NCBI GenBank assembly: GCA_964242335.1
Contig: CAXTAY010000006.1
Location: 1-64,000, forward strand
From: Lichenicoccus sp964242335
GTDB taxonomy: Bacteria; Pseudomonadota; Alphaproteobacteria; Acetobacterales; Acetobacteraceae
Direction: 5' to 3'
DNA: 64,000 nucleotides
In this document: positions 7,884 through 16,016 of the stretch, piece after piece
How the letters are laid out: every line of letters starts with the position of its first letter
Position numbering within the stretch: position 1 is the stretch's first letter
The notes under the pieces: model-generated
Told to the model about the DNA's origin: nothing
The model's input: the letters and a program-made list of their open reading frames with translations, nothing else
Databases searched by the model: none
Made by a program: the position numbers and the translations under genes

Positions 7884-9290
7884 ATGAAGTACGATTTCGA
7901 CCTGCTGGTGATCGGCGGCGGCTCGGGCGGGGTGCGTTGCGCGCGCATCGCCGCCGGCCACGGCGCCCGTGTGGCGGTGGTGGAGGCGCGGCACTGGGGC
8001 GGTACCTGTGTCAATCTCGGCTGCGTGCCCAAGAAGATCATGGTGCAGGCCAGCGAGTACAACGACTTCGCGACCGATTCGCACGGCTTCGGCTGGGACA
8101 TCGAGCCGGGGCGCCACGACTGGCAGCATCTGATCGCGCACAAGGATCGCGAGATCGGCCGCCTGAATGCGATCTATGTCCGCCTGCTGGAGAATGCCGG
8201 CGTCACCCTGTTCGAGGGCCGCGCCCGCTTCGATGGGCCGCGCACCGTGGTGATCGAGGCGGGTCCGCTCGATCCGCATGCGCAGACGCGCACCGTGACC
8301 GCCGAACGGGTGGTGATCGCCACCGGCGGCATGCCGCTGGTGCAGCCGCACATCGAGGGCCAGGAGCTCGGCATCACCTCGGACCAGGCGTTCCACCTGG
8401 AGCGGCGCCCGCAGCGGCTTGTGATCGTGGGCTCCGGTTATATCGGGGTGGAGTTCTCCGGCATCTTCGCGGGCCTGGGCTCCGAGGTCAGCCTGCTGTT
8501 CCGCCAGGAGCTGCCGCTGCGCGGCTTCGACCACGATCTGCGGGTGGCGCTCGACGACGCGATGGAGGAGCGCGGCATCGTGCGCCATCGCAGCACCCTG
8601 CTGCACCGCATCGAGCGCCACCGCGACGCGCTGCGGCTGACCCTGGTCGATGGCAGGGAGCTCGAGACCGACCTCGTGTTCTTCGCCGTCGGGCGCGTGC
8701 CCAACGTGGCGGGGCTCGGGCTGCAGACCACGCGGGTGCGCACCACCGAGGCCGGGCGGGTGATGGTCCGCGACGAGGTGCACCAGGGCGGCGAGACCGA
8801 TGAGCCGGGCATCTACGCCATCGGCGACGTCACCAACCGGCTGAACCTGACCCCGGTGGCGATCGCTGAGGGCCACATGCTGGCCGACCGCCTGTTCTCC
8901 GGGACGGCGCGGGAGTGGCGCTTCGACACCGTGCCGAAGGCGGTGTTCTTCACCCCGCCGCTGGCCAGCGTCGGCCTGAGCGAGGAGGAGGCGGCGGCGC
9001 GCGGCCTGGCCGACATCTATTGCGGCCGCTTCAAGTCGATGCGCCACACCATGAGCGGCCGCAGCCGCACCAACACCATCAAGCTGGTGGTCGATCACGA
9101 CAGCCAGGTGGTGCTGGGCGCGCACATGCTCGGCGAGGAGGCGCCGGAGATCATGCAGGGGCTGGCGATCGCCGTCACCGCCGGGCTGAAGAAGTCGGAT
9201 TTCGACCGCACCGTCGGCATCCATCCCAGTTCCGCCGAGGAGTTCGTCAGCCTGCGCACGCTGACGCGCGTCGCCGGCGTTCCCGGCTGA
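7884..9290 (+). CDS. gor: Glutathione-disulfide reductase
   Basis: 468 aa flavoprotein. The N-terminal FAD motif GGGSGGVRCA, redox-active disulfide C42/C47 in GGTCVNLGCVPKK, NAD(P) loop GSGYIGVEFSG, second FAD motif IYAIGDV and active-site H447-x(4)-E452 (HPSSAEE) are all present. It reduces glutathione disulfide with NADPH in the cytoplasm. The usual HPT after the catalytic His reads HPS here, a conservative change. The stop codon overlaps the apparent CTG start of alkB. Confidence 0.93.
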   Translation: MKYDFDLLVIGGGSGGVRCARIAAGHGARVAVVEARHWGGTCVNLGCVPKKIMVQASEYNDFATDSHGFGWDIEPGRHDWQHLIAHKDREIGRLNAIYVRLLENAGVTLFEGRARFDGPRTVVIEAGPLDPHAQTRTVTAERVVIATGGMPLVQPHIEGQELGITSDQAFHLERRPQRLVIVGSGYIGVEFSGIFAGLGSEVSLLFRQELPLRGFDHDLRVALDDAMEERGIVRHRSTLLHRIERHRDALRLTLVDGRELETDLVFFAVGRVPNVAGLGLQTTRVRTTEAGRVMVRDEVHQGGETDEPGIYAIGDVTNRLNLTPVAIAEGHMLADRLFSGTAREWRFDTVPKAVFFTPPLASVGLSEEEAAARGLADIYCGRFKSMRHTMSGRSRTNTIKLVVDHDSQVVLGAHMLGEEAPEIMQGLAIAVTAGLKKSDFDRTVGIHPSSAEEFVSLRTLTRVAGVPG

Positions 9291-9934
9291 GCGATCTCCT
9301 GGATGGTCTGCCGGCCGCGGGCGCGGAGGCGATCGCCCCGGACGCCTGGCTGCTGCGCGGCCTGTGCGCGGACGAGGCGCCGGCGCTGCTCGAGGCGGTG
9401 CGGCAGGTCGCGCGCGGCGCGCCGTTCCGCCGCATGGACACCCGCCGCGGCACGATGGCGGTGGCGATGACCAACTGCGGCGCCGTCGGCTGGGTGTCCG
9501 ACCGGCGCGGCTACCGCTACCAGGCGCTGGATCCGTCGACCGGCGAGCCCTGGCCGGCCATGCCGGAGCGGTTCGCCGCCGTCGCGGCGCGCGCCGCGGT
9601 GGCCGCGGGCTTGGCGCCGCTCGCGCCGGACGTCTGCCTGATCAACCGCTACGCGCCCGGCGACCGGCTGTCGCTGCATCAGGATCGCGACGAGTCCGAT
9701 CTCTCGGCGCCGATCGTCTCGGTGTCGCTGGGATTGCCGGCGACCTTCCTGTTCGGCGGTGTCCGACGCGCCGACCCGGTGCGGCGCTGCCGGCTCGGGC
9801 ACGGCGACGTGGTGGTCTGGGGCGGGGCGTCGCGCCTCGCCTACCACGGGGTGGCGCCGGTGCCGGCGGGAGAGCATCCGGCGACCGGGCCCTGCCGGAT
9901 CAACCTCACCTTGCGCGCGGCAAGGCGCGGCTAG
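9287..9934 (+). CDS. alkB: Alpha-ketoglutarate-dependent DNA repair dioxygenase AlkB (apparent CTG start)
   Basis: A 215-aa AlkB. PFRRMDTRRGTMAVAMTNCG matches the nucleotide-recognition lid; the Fe(II) ligands are H131 and D133 (LHQDRDESD) and H187 (AYHGVAP); RINLTLR provides the 2-oxoglutarate arginines. AlkB removes methyl groups from 1-methyladenine and 3-methylcytosine in DNA. No ATG, GTG or TTG sits near the expected N-terminus: homology begins at LSDLLDGLPAAG, which starts with CTG 9287 inside CTGA shared with the gor stop. The next in-frame ATG upstream (8915) would overlap gor by about 370 nt. Confidence 0.88.
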   Translation: MSDLLDGLPAAGAEAIAPDAWLLRGLCADEAPALLEAVRQVARGAPFRRMDTRRGTMAVAMTNCGAVGWVSDRRGYRYQALDPSTGEPWPAMPERFAAVAARAAVAAGLAPLAPDVCLINRYAPGDRLSLHQDRDESDLSAPIVSVSLGLPATFLFGGVRRADPVRRCRLGHGDVVVWGGASRLAYHGVAPVPAGEHPATGPCRINLTLRAARRG

Positions 9935-10036
9935 CCCTGGCGGCCGTTCCGGCGCTTTCTCTCCGGCGCGAATGGGTGGATAAAGGCGCCCCCGCGGCCT
10001 GGGCCGCGCGCCGCCAGGCATTTCCGGATCTCCGCG

Positions 10037-11443
10037 ATGAACGCCTCGCCTGCCCACAGGATCGTCCAGACCCAGCCGCCCGGCTGGACCCCGTCGAGCT
10101 GGCGCGGCCGGCCGATCCAGCAGGCGCCGACCTACCCGGATGCGGCGGCGGCGCAGGCGGTGGAAGCTCGCCTGCGCCGCTACCCGCCGCTGGTGTTCGC
10201 CGGCGAGGCGCGTCGCCTGAAGCAGCAGCTGGCGCTGGCCGCCGAGGGCCGTGCCTTCGTGCTGCAGGGCGGCGCCTGTGCCGAGAGTTTCGGCGAGTTC
10301 ACCGCCGACATCATACGCGACACCTTCCGGGTGCTGCTGCAGATGTCGGTGGTGCTGACCTTCGGCGCCAAGGTGCCGGTGGTGAAGCTCGGACGCATGG
10401 CCGGCCAGTTCGCCAAGCCCCGCTCGTCCGACACCGAGACCGTGGCCGGGCACAGCCTGCCCGCCTATCGCGGCGACATCATCAACGGGGCGGACTTCAC
10501 CGCGGCCTCTCGCATCGCCGATCCGGCGCGCATGGAGACCGGCTACTTCCAGTCCGCCGGCACGCTGAACCTGCTGCGCGCCTTCGCCTCCGGTGGCTAC
10601 GCCAACCTGCACCAGGTGCATCGCTGGAACCTCGGCTTCGTCGCCCGCTCGCCGCTGGCGGCGCGCTACCAGGACCTGGCACAGCGCATCGACGAGACGC
10701 TTGGCTTCATGGGCGCCTGCGGCCTCACCTCGAACGCGCCGCAGATCAACGAGACCGAATTCTACACCAGCCACGAGGCGCTGCTGCTGCCCTACGAGCA
10801 GGCGCTGACCCGGGTCGATTCCACCACCGACGAGTGGTACGGCTGCTCGGCGCATTTCCTGTGGATCGGCGACCGCACGCGTCAGCCGGACGGCGCCCAC
10901 GTCGAGTTCCTGCGCGGCGTCCGCAACCCGATCGGCATCAAGGTCGGCCCGAACAGCACCGCGGACGACGTGCGACGCCTGCTCGACATCCTCAACCCCG
11001 ACGACGAGGCCGGGCGGATCACGCTGGTCAGCCGCATGGGTGCGGAGGGCGTGCGCCGCCACCTGCCGCCGCTGCTGCGCGGCGTTCGCGAGGCCGGCCG
11101 GCGCGTCACCTGGCTGTGCGACCCGATGCACGGCAACACCATCTCGACCGCGTCCAAGGTCAAGACACGCTCGTTCGACGCCATCCTCGCCGAGGTGCGC
11201 GGCTTCTTCGACGTCGCCGCCGGCGAGGGCGCGCCGCCCGGCGGGGTGCACGTGGAGATGACCGGCCAGGACGTCACCGAATGCGTCGGCGGCGCGCACC
11301 AGCTCACCGAGGCCGACCTGGGCGACCGCTACGAGACCTTCTGCGACCCGCGGCTCAACGCCGAGCAGTCGCTGGAGCTCGCCTTCCTGATCGCCGGCGA
11401 GCTGACCGCACGGCGGCGCGCCGGCGGAACCGACGCGCAGTGA
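10037..11443 (+). CDS. Class II 3-deoxy-D-arabino-heptulosonate-7-phosphate (DAHP) synthase
   Basis: 468 aa, matching plant/actinobacterial-type class II DAHP synthases, which condense phosphoenolpyruvate and erythrose-4-phosphate at the entry to the shikimate pathway. Hallmarks are FVLQGGACAESF, KLGRMAGQFAKPRS, GADFTAASRIADP, HEALLLPYEQALTR, GDRTRQPDGAHVEFLRGV and the C-terminal CDPMHGNT and EMTGQDVTECVGG. Metal ligands (Cys, His, Glu and Asp within these motifs) appear intact. The stop is embedded in the GTGA start of the next gene, beginning a coupled operon that runs to gltX. Confidence 0.95.
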   Translation: MNASPAHRIVQTQPPGWTPSSWRGRPIQQAPTYPDAAAAQAVEARLRRYPPLVFAGEARRLKQQLALAAEGRAFVLQGGACAESFGEFTADIIRDTFRVLLQMSVVLTFGAKVPVVKLGRMAGQFAKPRSSDTETVAGHSLPAYRGDIINGADFTAASRIADPARMETGYFQSAGTLNLLRAFASGGYANLHQVHRWNLGFVARSPLAARYQDLAQRIDETLGFMGACGLTSNAPQINETEFYTSHEALLLPYEQALTRVDSTTDEWYGCSAHFLWIGDRTRQPDGAHVEFLRGVRNPIGIKVGPNSTADDVRRLLDILNPDDEAGRITLVSRMGAEGVRRHLPPLLRGVREAGRRVTWLCDPMHGNTISTASKVKTRSFDAILAEVRGFFDVAAGEGAPPGGVHVEMTGQDVTECVGGAHQLTEADLGDRYETFCDPRLNAEQSLELAFLIAGELTARRRAGGTDAQ

Positions 11444-12603
11444 GTGCCGTCGCTCCCGGGCCGCTCGACACCGCCACCATCGCCGCGCGCACCGACGCCT
11501 ACTTCAACCGCACCCGCGCGATCGTGGCGCGGTTCGGCGACCGGCGCGTCACCTACGCGTTGTTCCTGCGCCGCCCGGTGGTGTCCGCGCCGCGGCTGAT
11601 GATCGACTGGCTCGACGCGGTGGCGGCGGCGCGCGGCGCCGAGATACGCTGCGAGGTGATGGCCGAGGAGGGCGCCTGGGTCGGCGCCGGCGAGCCGCTG
11701 GTGTACCTCACCGGCAGCTTCGAGCAGCTGGTCGACCTGGAGACGCTGCTGCTGCAGAGGCTCGGCCCGGCCTGCGTCGCCGCCCACAACGCCTACCAGA
11801 TGTGCATGGCGCTGCCGCGGACGCGGTTCCTGGCGATGGAGGCGCGTCACTGCGCCGGCTACGAGATGCAGGAGATGATGGCCTACGCCGCCTCGGTCGG
11901 CTCGCGCGCGGCGCAGCGCGAGGGCGCGGCGGGCTTCGTCGGCTGCGCCAACGACGCCACCGCCGGCTTCTACGGTGCGGCCGCCGGCTCCGGCACCATG
12001 CCGCACGCCCTGATCGGCTACGCCGGCAGTACCCTGCGTGCCGCCGAGATGTTCCACGAGACCTTTCCCGACGCCGACCTCACCGTGCTCGGCGACTATT
12101 TCGGCCTCGAGATCACCGACACGCTGGCGGTCTGCCGTCGCTTCCCGGAGCTCGCGTCGCAGGGGCGGGTCGCGGTACGGCTCGACACCCATGGCGGGCG
12201 CTTCCTGGAGGGGCTGGACCCGCAGGAGAGCTACGCGGTGCTGGAACGGCACACGCCGGGGACGATACGCCGCTACCGTTCCGACACCGAGCTGCGCCAC
12301 CTGGTCGGCACCGGCGTCTCGGCGGCGGCGATCTGGCGGGTGCGCGAGGCGCTCGACGCGGCCGGGTTCGGGCGGGTGCGCATCGTCGCCTCGTCGGGCT
12401 TCGGCGTCGACAAGTGCCGGGTGATGGCGGACAGCCACGCGCCGATCGACGTGGTCGGCACCGGCTCGTTCATTCCCGAGCGCTGGTCGGAGACCTACGC
12501 CACCGCCGACATCGTCGCCTATGACGGGGTGGCGCGGGTGAAGCTCGGCCGCGAGTTCCTGCTGCGCAGCACCGAGCGCCACGACGCGGACGCCCGGCCT
12601 TGA
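11440..12603 (+). CDS. Nicotinate phosphoribosyltransferase
   Basis: 387 aa beginning at GTG 11440 (GTGA overlap with DAHP synthase). The N-terminal TDAYFNRTRAIV segment, LLLQRLGPACVAAHNAYQM, ARHCAGYEMQEMMAYAASVG, the phosphate-binding VRLDTHGGRF and the C-terminal SSGFGVDKCRVM with IDVVGTGSFIP fit the NAPRTase family of the Preiss-Handler NAD salvage route, which makes nicotinate mononucleotide from nicotinate and PRPP. It resembles the shorter archaeal/alphaproteobacterial subgroup more than E. coli PncB. Its stop overlaps the TTG start of the next gene. Confidence 0.87.
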   Translation: MSAVAPGPLDTATIAARTDAYFNRTRAIVARFGDRRVTYALFLRRPVVSAPRLMIDWLDAVAAARGAEIRCEVMAEEGAWVGAGEPLVYLTGSFEQLVDLETLLLQRLGPACVAAHNAYQMCMALPRTRFLAMEARHCAGYEMQEMMAYAASVGSRAAQREGAAGFVGCANDATAGFYGAAAGSGTMPHALIGYAGSTLRAAEMFHETFPDADLTVLGDYFGLEITDTLAVCRRFPELASQGRVAVRLDTHGGRFLEGLDPQESYAVLERHTPGTIRRYRSDTELRHLVGTGVSAAAIWRVREALDAAGFGRVRIVASSGFGVDKCRVMADSHAPIDVVGTGSFIPERWSETYATADIVAYDGVARVKLGREFLLRSTERHDADARP

Positions 12604-12995
12604 GCGACCTGTTCGCGCCGGAGGGCGGCTTTCGCGTGCGCATCCTCGACCTGTCCGTCGAGCCGCGGGACGTGGTCGAGGAGGTCGGCGGCTTTCCCAC
12701 CCTGATGCACGCCAACGCCTTCGCGCGCGCCTATGTCCGCGACAGCGTCGAGCTGTGCCGGGTGGCCGGGGCCTCGCTGCGCGACGTGCTTTCCGCCTGG
12801 TCGGCCTTCGGCGAGGATGCGGAGGTGGTGGATGCCGGCGAACAGGGCTGGCGCTCGGCCAACGAGCTGGACGATTTCGCGGCCCACCCCGCCTCCGAGA
12901 TCGAGCGCGACTGGCGCGTGCTCGATCCCCGTCTCGACGACGAGGCGGACGAGGACGGCGAGGCAGACGACGAGCCCGAAGGCACGCCGGAGTGA
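12600..12995 (+). CDS. Small acidic protein of unknown function in the DAHPS-NAPRT-gltX operon
   Basis: 131 aa, starting at TTG 12600 in TTGA overlapping the previous stop. The first ~105 residues look like a compact folded domain (FRVRILDLSVEPRDVVEEVG, FARAYVRDSVELCRV, DVLSAWSAFGEDAEVVD), and the last ~20 are almost entirely Asp/Glu. No signal peptide or membrane segment is seen. I do not recognise the family. Tight coupling on both sides suggests it is a genuine gene made in fixed ratio to the NAD-salvage enzyme and the tRNA synthetase. Confidence 0.72.
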   Translation: MSDLFAPEGGFRVRILDLSVEPRDVVEEVGGFPTLMHANAFARAYVRDSVELCRVAGASLRDVLSAWSAFGEDAEVVDAGEQGWRSANELDDFAAHPASEIERDWRVLDPRLDDEADEDGEADDEPEGTPE

Positions 12996-13006
12996 GCGGA
13001 CGCCAG

Positions 13007-14338
13007 ATGAAGCTGCGCTTCGCCCCAAGCCCGACCGGCCTGCTGCATGTCGGCAACGCGCGCCAGGCGGTGGCGAACGCGCTGCACGCGCGTCGGCACG
13101 GCGGGCTGTTCCAGCTGCGCATCGACGACACCGATGCCGCACGCTCGCGCGAGGACCATGCCGAGGCGATACGCACCGACCTGCGCTGGCTCGGGCTGGA
13201 GTGGGACGAGAGCTTCCGCCAGTCGGACCACCTCGCCGACTACGAGGCCGCCGCCGACCGGCTGCGCGCCTCCGGCCGGCTGTACCCGTGCTTCGAGAGC
13301 GAGGAGGAGCTTCGCGCCAAGCGCGAGATACGGCTGCGCCAGAAGCGGCCGCCGATCTACGACCGGGCGATGCTGCGCCTCACCGCCGAGCAGCGGGCGC
13401 AGGCGGAGGCCAACGGCAAGCGGCCGTACTGGCGCTTCCGGCTCAGCGACGGCAGCGTCGCCTGGCACGACCTGGTGCTGGGCCACAGCCAGGTGAAGCT
13501 GACGGCGATCTCCGATCCGGTGCTGATACGCGCCGACGGCACCATCCTGTATGCCTTCGCCTCGGTGGTCGACGACCTGCGCACCGGCGTCACCGACATC
13601 CTGCGCGGCGAGGACCACGTCAGCAACACCGGCGTGCAGCTCGACATCGCGGCCGCCCTCGGCGCCGCGTCCGGACGTTTCCGCTTCGGCCACCTGCCGC
13701 TGCTGCTCGACGAGGCCGGCGGCAAGCTGTCCAAGCGCTTCGACGGGCTGTCGCTGCGCGCGCTGCGCCAGGACGGCATCGAGGCCTCGGCGGTGGTGTC
13801 GTACCTGGCGCGCCTCGGCACCTCGGACGACCCGCATCCGCTGACGCTGGAGGCGCTCGCCGCCAGCTACGACGTCACCCACACCTCGCGCTCGGCGGCG
13901 CGCTTCGACATGCGCCAGCTGCTGGCGCTGAACCGGCGGGTAATGCACGCACTGCCGTTCGAGGCGGTGTCGGCCCGGCTGCCGGAGGCCGCGACGCCGG
14001 AGTTCTGGTCGGTGGTGCGCGGCAACGTCGACATGCTCACCGAGGCCAGGCACTGGTGGGACGTCGCCGCCGGCAGCATCGTGCCGCCGCCGCTGGAAGG
14101 CGAAGGCGAGTTCCTGACCCAGGCGCTGTCGGTGCTGCCCGACGAGCCCTGGGGCGAGCGGACCTGGCCGGACTGGGTCGATGCGCTGCGCGCGCTCTCG
14201 GGGCGGCGCGGACGGGCGCTGTTCCTGCCGCTGCGGCTCGCCCTGACCGGCGAGGATCACGGGCCGGAGCTGCGCGACCTGCTGCCGCTGATCGGCCGCG
14301 AGCGGGCCGCCGGGCGGCTGCGCATGGCGGCGAGCTGA
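13007..14338 (+). CDS. gltX: Glutamate--tRNA ligase
   Basis: 443 aa class I synthetase. FAPSPTGLLHVGN (HIGH-type, H14) and KLSKR (residues 240-244) form the ATP site; RIDDTDAARS and RGEDHVSNT are glutamyl-synthetase motifs. Many alphaproteobacteria have two GltX proteins, one of which mischarges tRNA-Gln; this variant (RIDDTD rather than RIEDTD) may be the second type, but that cannot be decided here. ATG 13007 is chosen; GTG 12992, overlapping the upstream stop (GTGA), would add five residues and is a real alternative. Confidence 0.92.
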   Translation: MKLRFAPSPTGLLHVGNARQAVANALHARRHGGLFQLRIDDTDAARSREDHAEAIRTDLRWLGLEWDESFRQSDHLADYEAAADRLRASGRLYPCFESEEELRAKREIRLRQKRPPIYDRAMLRLTAEQRAQAEANGKRPYWRFRLSDGSVAWHDLVLGHSQVKLTAISDPVLIRADGTILYAFASVVDDLRTGVTDILRGEDHVSNTGVQLDIAAALGAASGRFRFGHLPLLLDEAGGKLSKRFDGLSLRALRQDGIEASAVVSYLARLGTSDDPHPLTLEALAASYDVTHTSRSAARFDMRQLLALNRRVMHALPFEAVSARLPEAATPEFWSVVRGNVDMLTEARHWWDVAAGSIVPPPLEGEGEFLTQALSVLPDEPWGERTWPDWVDALRALSGRRGRALFLPLRLALTGEDHGPELRDLLPLIGRERAAGRLRMAAS

Positions 14339-14370
14339 GGTCGCCTCATGGCTCGGCAGGCCTGAGAGAG

Positions 14371-14484
14371 CAAGCCGAGGGCTCCGCCCTCGACCCGCTG
14401 GGGCCGCAGGCCCCAGGCCCCGGTTCTTGAAATGGATTTCGAAGGCTCCGCCTTTGGCGGGGTCAAGGGGCATCGCCCCTTGCT
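14371..14484. repeat. Dispersed palindromic intergenic repeat, copy 1
   Basis: Lies between the convergent gltX and lipocalin-like genes. It contains a perfect 8-bp-arm hairpin CTGGGGCC-GCA-GGCCCCAG (14398-14416), a smaller GAGGG/CCCTC stem just before it, and a CAAGGGG-catcg-CCCCTTG stem (14464-14482) at the other end. The same layout recurs at 18140 and 52265 and, degraded, at 40103. It could act as a bidirectional terminator or be a mobile palindromic element. Confidence 0.7.
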
Positions 14485-14493
14485 CTGCTCCCC

Positions 14494-15531
14494 CTACCCG
14501 AAGGTCTTGCGCAGCGTCGCCACCGAGACGTGCGGCCAGCTCAGGTTCTTGCTGGTGCCCAGGATCGGGAAGTTCAGGATCACCGTCTGCACGTACTGCA
14601 GCTGCAGGAAGTTCTGGAACGGGTGCCGGATGGTCTCGATCCAGAACGTTGCGAACACCAGCGCGGTGTCGGCGTTGCTGACCAGGAAAGGCATGTTCTC
14701 GATGCCGCCGCCGCCGTTGGCGATCGCGATCGGAGCGCCGGTGGTCGTGATCTGGGCGGCGGTGGCGATGTCGAGCACCACCATCTTCTCGATGAACTGA
14801 TCCTTGATGGTCTGCTGCAGCAGCCGGGTCGGGTCGTTGATCACCGTCTGCATCGCCACCCCGTCGATCTCGGCCGGCAGCGGCACGGCGGGCGTGTTGC
14901 CGAACGGGGTGCGGAAATCTACCGCCGCTGCGCTGAGGTCGGCGAGGTTGTAGGCCGGGAACCCGCCCTGCGTGCCGCCGACCGGCATCGGCTGGCCGAC
15001 GCCGAACGGTGCCGTGTTCACCGGGGCGATCGCGAAGGTGCCGTTCGGCAGGCTGGGCACCTCGATCGCCGAGCCTTTCACCAGCACCGCGTTGCCGTGC
15101 GGGATCGTCGCCATGCGTGCGACGATCTGTCCGCCGGCGGGAGGAGCTTCCTGCGGCGCGCTGGTCTGCGGCTGCAATACCCAGATGCCGGGCTCGATGT
15201 GCAGCGCGCCGCCGGTGACGCTGTCGCTGATCTTCTGCAGGTAGGTCAGGCCGAACAGCTGTATGTCGGACTGGGCGAAACCGCGATTGGGGATCGGCGA
15301 GGCGATCGGATCTACCTTCAGAGTCTCCTCGGTCTGGTTGAGCTCCAGGAACAGCGGGCCGTTGCCGTCCCTGTCGGGACGGGCGATCAGGTTGAAGCCG
15401 TGGCCGTGCCAGTTGCCGGCGAGCGAGGCCAGCAGGCCGAGCTCCTGGGTGACGGTCTCGGTGTCGGGACTGAGCCGGACCGTCGGTACCGACCGTTGCG
15501 GCTGCAGTTTAAGGGCCTGGTCATCGGGCAT
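14494..15531 (-). CDS. Lipocalin/nitrobindin-like (putative heme-binding) protein
   Basis: 345 aa with no signal peptide. The segment LGLLASLAGNWHGHGFNLIA, then FLELNQTEETL, NRGFAQSDIQLFGLTYLQ and GGALHIEPGIW, resembles a group of proteins often labelled heme-binding, whose first half is a nitrobindin/THAP4-like beta-barrel with a GxWxGxG strand. The protein is about twice the size of a single barrel. Aromatic and Asn-rich composition differs from neighbours. Function is unknown; heme binding is inferred from remembered family labels. It ends against palindromic repeat copy 1. Confidence 0.55.
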   Translation of the reverse strand: MPDDQALKLQPQRSVPTVRLSPDTETVTQELGLLASLAGNWHGHGFNLIARPDRDGNGPLFLELNQTEETLKVDPIASPIPNRGFAQSDIQLFGLTYLQKISDSVTGGALHIEPGIWVLQPQTSAPQEAPPAGGQIVARMATIPHGNAVLVKGSAIEVPSLPNGTFAIAPVNTAPFGVGQPMPVGGTQGGFPAYNLADLSAAAVDFRTPFGNTPAVPLPAEIDGVAMQTVINDPTRLLQQTIKDQFIEKMVVLDIATAAQITTTGAPIAIANGGGGIENMPFLVSNADTALVFATFWIETIRHPFQNFLQLQYVQTVILNFPILGTSKNLSWPHVSVATLRKTFG

Positions 15532-15612
15532 GGCTCGCTCCTCTGGATCGGGTTTCGCCGTCGCGTCGTCGCGATCGGTTCAGGCTTGATCAGGAACTCG
15601 GCTGATCGGCGG

Positions 15613-15864
15613 CTACGGCGCGACCGCCGGTGTAGGGGATGCCAGCACCACCTCGCCCGCACCGGGCGGCGTCAGCCAGCCGGCCAGGAAGGTCAGCAGG
15701 ACGATGAGGGCGTCCTGCACCTGCGGAGGGATATCGATCGTGGTGTAGGTCCGCAGCAGCCAGACCAGCACCGCGACGGACGCGCCCGCGAGCGCGCTGA
15801 CCGTGACCTTGTTGACCGGCACGTTGGTTCTCTGACCGCTGTCGCGGTCGCCGCTGGCACCCAT
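15613..15864 (-). CDS. Small holin-like membrane protein
   Basis: 83 aa with a short polar N-terminus, then two hydrophobic segments (KVTVSALAGASVAVLVWLL, ~19-37, and VQDALIVLLTFLAGWLTPP, ~48-66) and a Pro/Ala tail. The layout (NKVTxSxLAGAxxxxVVW, then IPPxVxxALxxLLTFLxGW) matches small putative holins of phage or domesticated origin. ATG 15864 has AGGAAAG upstream. No lysin or other phage genes surround it, so it may be a resident membrane peptide. It probably shares a transcript with the lipocalin-like gene 81 nt downstream. Confidence 0.55.
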   Translation of the reverse strand: MGASGDRDSGQRTNVPVNKVTVSALAGASVAVLVWLLRTYTTIDIPPQVQDALIVLLTFLAGWLTPPGAGEVVLASPTPAVAP

Positions 15865-15946
15865 GATCTTCTTTCCTGTCGGCTCGGGATCGTTGCTCGA
15901 AGCGCGCGCAGAAAAGCTCGCGCCTGCGGACGCCGCATCCTCAATT

Positions 15947-15985
15947 TTGACTATGCGATCGAAATTAGTTCCGATAGCTTCGATC
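15947..15985. promoter_or_regulatory. AT-rich promoter region with inverted repeat upstream of the LuxR-type gene
   Basis: In this otherwise GC-rich DNA, 15940-16000 is AT-rich. TTGACT (15947-15952) resembles a -35 element, and a perfect 7-bp inverted repeat GATCGAA (15957-15963) / TTCGATC (15979-15985), centre to centre 22 nt, sits between the divergent holin-like and LuxR-type genes. It could be an operator for the adjacent regulator. No clear -10 follows at standard spacing. Confidence 0.4.
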
Positions 15986-16016
15986 TAAAGACAAAACGTC
16001 GTCGGACAGCCAGGCA

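Noticed and set aside
6761..9224. Very long minus-strand open frame opposite fpr and gor
   Set aside because: It is a composition-driven shadow of the strongly supported plus-strand enzymes.
9364..11439. Long plus-strand frame upstream of the nicotinate phosphoribosyltransferase
   Set aside because: It overlaps alkB and DAHP synthase out of frame; the enzyme begins at GTG 11440.
15613..15864. Prophage remnant suggested by the holin-like peptide
   Set aside because: No integrase, lysin, capsid or attachment-site sequence is seen around it.
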